This document shows, piece after piece, positions 4,441-5,381 of a stretch of DNA of 5,381 nt. Made by a program: the position numbers and the translations under genes. The stretch's first letter is position 1; each line of letters starts with the position of its first letter. Source of the stretch: an uncultured Granulosicoccus sp. (GTDB lineage Bacteria > Pseudomonadota > Gammaproteobacteria > Granulosicoccales > Granulosicoccaceae); NCBI GenBank assembly GCA_938016235.1, contig CALLPU010000182.1, positions 1-5,381 of the forward strand. The letters run 5' to 3'. The notes beneath the pieces were generated by a model. That model ran no database searches. It was given only the letters and a program-made list of their open reading frames with translations, and had not been told where the DNA came from.

Positions 4441-5381
4441 GTGTCTGAACCACTGCCGGGCAAAGCAAGCGCAGTCATTATCGGGGGTGGCGTAACCGGC
4501 GCCAGTGTGGCTTATCATTTATCAAAGCTTGGCTGGCAGGATGTGGTGTTGCTGGAACGCAAGCAATTTGCGTGTGGCACCACCTGGCATGCCGCCGGGC
4601 TGATCGGTACGGTACGGGCCAACGAGAGCCACGCGCGGTTGACCGAGTATTCCATGCGGCTGTTGCACGAGCTGGAGGAAGAAACCGGCCAGTCCACAGG
4701 ATTTCGGCAGGTTGGCAGCCTGAGTATTGCGCACAGCGAGGCTCGCTGGGAAGAGCTGCGCCGAGTGGCTGCCATGAACAATGCCTTTAAAGTGACTCGC
4801 GTTGATACGGTCACGCCCGAGGAGGTAGGAGCTCTTTTTCCCCTGATTGATACGTCGGGCCTGATAGGTGGCACCTTTGTGGAGCATGACGGCAAGGGTA
4901 ATCCCATTGAGATCACGACGGCCTTCATCAAAGGTGCAAGGTCCCGTGGCGCACGTTGTATAGAAGGGGTGCGGGTCGACGAAGTGTTGATCGACAGCGG
5001 CCGTGTTACTGGTGTTGTGACTGATCAGGGCACCATCCAGACCGACTTCATCGTCAACTGCGGAGGCATGTGGGCTCGTGAATTAGGTCAGAAAAGCGGT
5101 GTCAACATCCCGTTGCATGCCTGCGAGCACTACTACGCGGTCACTGAAAAACATGAATCCGTGACACCGGACCTGCCGGTGCTTCGCGATCATGACAAAT
5201 GTGTGTATATCAAGGAGGATGCCGGGGGGTTGCTGGTGGGAGCGTTCGAAAAGCGAGCCGTGGCCTGGGGACAGCAAGGCATACCCGAAGACTTCAGCTT
5301 CGACGAGTTGCCCGGTCACATGGAAGAACAACTGATGCCGGTATTGGAAGATGCCATGGTGCGCGTTCCCATGTTGTCGGA
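4441..5381 (+). CDS. FAD-dependent dehydrogenase, dimethylglycine/sarcosine dehydrogenase-like, 3' truncated
   Basis: An open frame starts at GTG 4441 and runs off the window end after 313 codons. The N terminus is an FAD-binding Rossmann fold: AVIIGGGVTGASVAYHL (11-27) contains GxGxxG at G15, G17 and G20, and E39 at the end of LLER is the likely ribose-binding acid. Residues 45-54 read CGTTWHAAGL. In dimethylglycine and sarcosine dehydrogenases the His of this TWH motif carries covalently attached FAD, so H50 probably does here. Later segments GSLSIA (92-97), a conserved-looking GKGNPIEITTAF and VNCGGMWARELG fit the same DAO-type family. Members oxidatively demethylate N-methyl glycines and often carry a C-terminal GcvT-like folate-binding domain. 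That part lies outside the window, so the substrate is open (dimethylglycine, sarcosine or related compounds). A glycine or one-carbon locus downstream would support the call. Confidence 0.85.
   Translation, partial: MSEPLPGKASAVIIGGGVTGASVAYHLSKLGWQDVVLLERKQFACGTTWHAAGLIGTVRANESHARLTEYSMRLLHELEEETGQSTGFRQVGSLSIAHSEARWEELRRVAAMNNAFKVTRVDTVTPEEVGALFPLIDTSGLIGGTFVEHDGKGNPIEITTAFIKGARSRGARCIEGVRVDEVLIDSGRVTGVVTDQGTIQTDFIVNCGGMWARELGQKSGVNIPLHACEHYYAVTEKHESVTPDLPVLRDHDKCVYIKEDAGGLLVGAFEKRAVAWGQQGIPEDFSFDELPGHMEEQLMPVLEDAMVRVPMLS

Overview
The window reads as a piece of a gammaproteobacterial chromosome, possibly from a marine lineage. The evidence is compact gene packing, a moderately high G+C content by eye, GAGG-type ribosome binding sites, and the mix of families: a giant FAD/Fe-S oxidoreductase, a Vibrio/Shewanella-like dGTPase, a REP-associated transposase and a dimethylglycine/sarcosine dehydrogenase-like flavoprotein. 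No marker gene fixes the genus, so the placement is tentative.

Layout, left to right. Positions 1-1049 (+) hold the 3' end of a large FAD- and Fe-S-binding oxidoreductase; only its C-terminal part, with two CCG (HdrB/GlpC-type) cysteine modules, is present. It converges on a complete dGTPase gene at 1090-2403 (-), which belongs to the HD-domain class that includes anti-phage dGTPases. A 335-bp intergenic region (2404-2738) separates dgt from a divergent gene. It holds a likely dgt promoter with a palindrome just downstream and, toward the other gene, an unusual cluster of at least five inverted repeats. That other gene (2739-3680, +) is a REP-associated tyrosine transposase (RAYT, Y1/HUH family) with a C-terminal DnaA-like helix-turn-helix extension and an altered HUH motif (H-V-Q). 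Next come a complete Nudix hydrolase of the YfcD / IPP-isomerase-like type (3735-4256, +), a 184-bp gap with a 7-T run, and the start of a flavoprotein dehydrogenase (4441 to the window end, +).

The genes do not form one pathway. The flanking oxidoreductases, the Nudix enzyme and probably the dGTPase look like resident chromosomal genes. The RAYT with its hairpin-rich upstream DNA looks like the accessory insertion. The most interesting part is 2512-3680: the hairpin cluster containing four copies of the heptamer ACAACTG/CAGTTGT, directly upstream of a RAYT whose active-site histidine pair is changed. This could be a transposase-plus-substrate pair of a poorly described REP type, or a domesticated single-copy locus. 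The sequence alone cannot decide between them.
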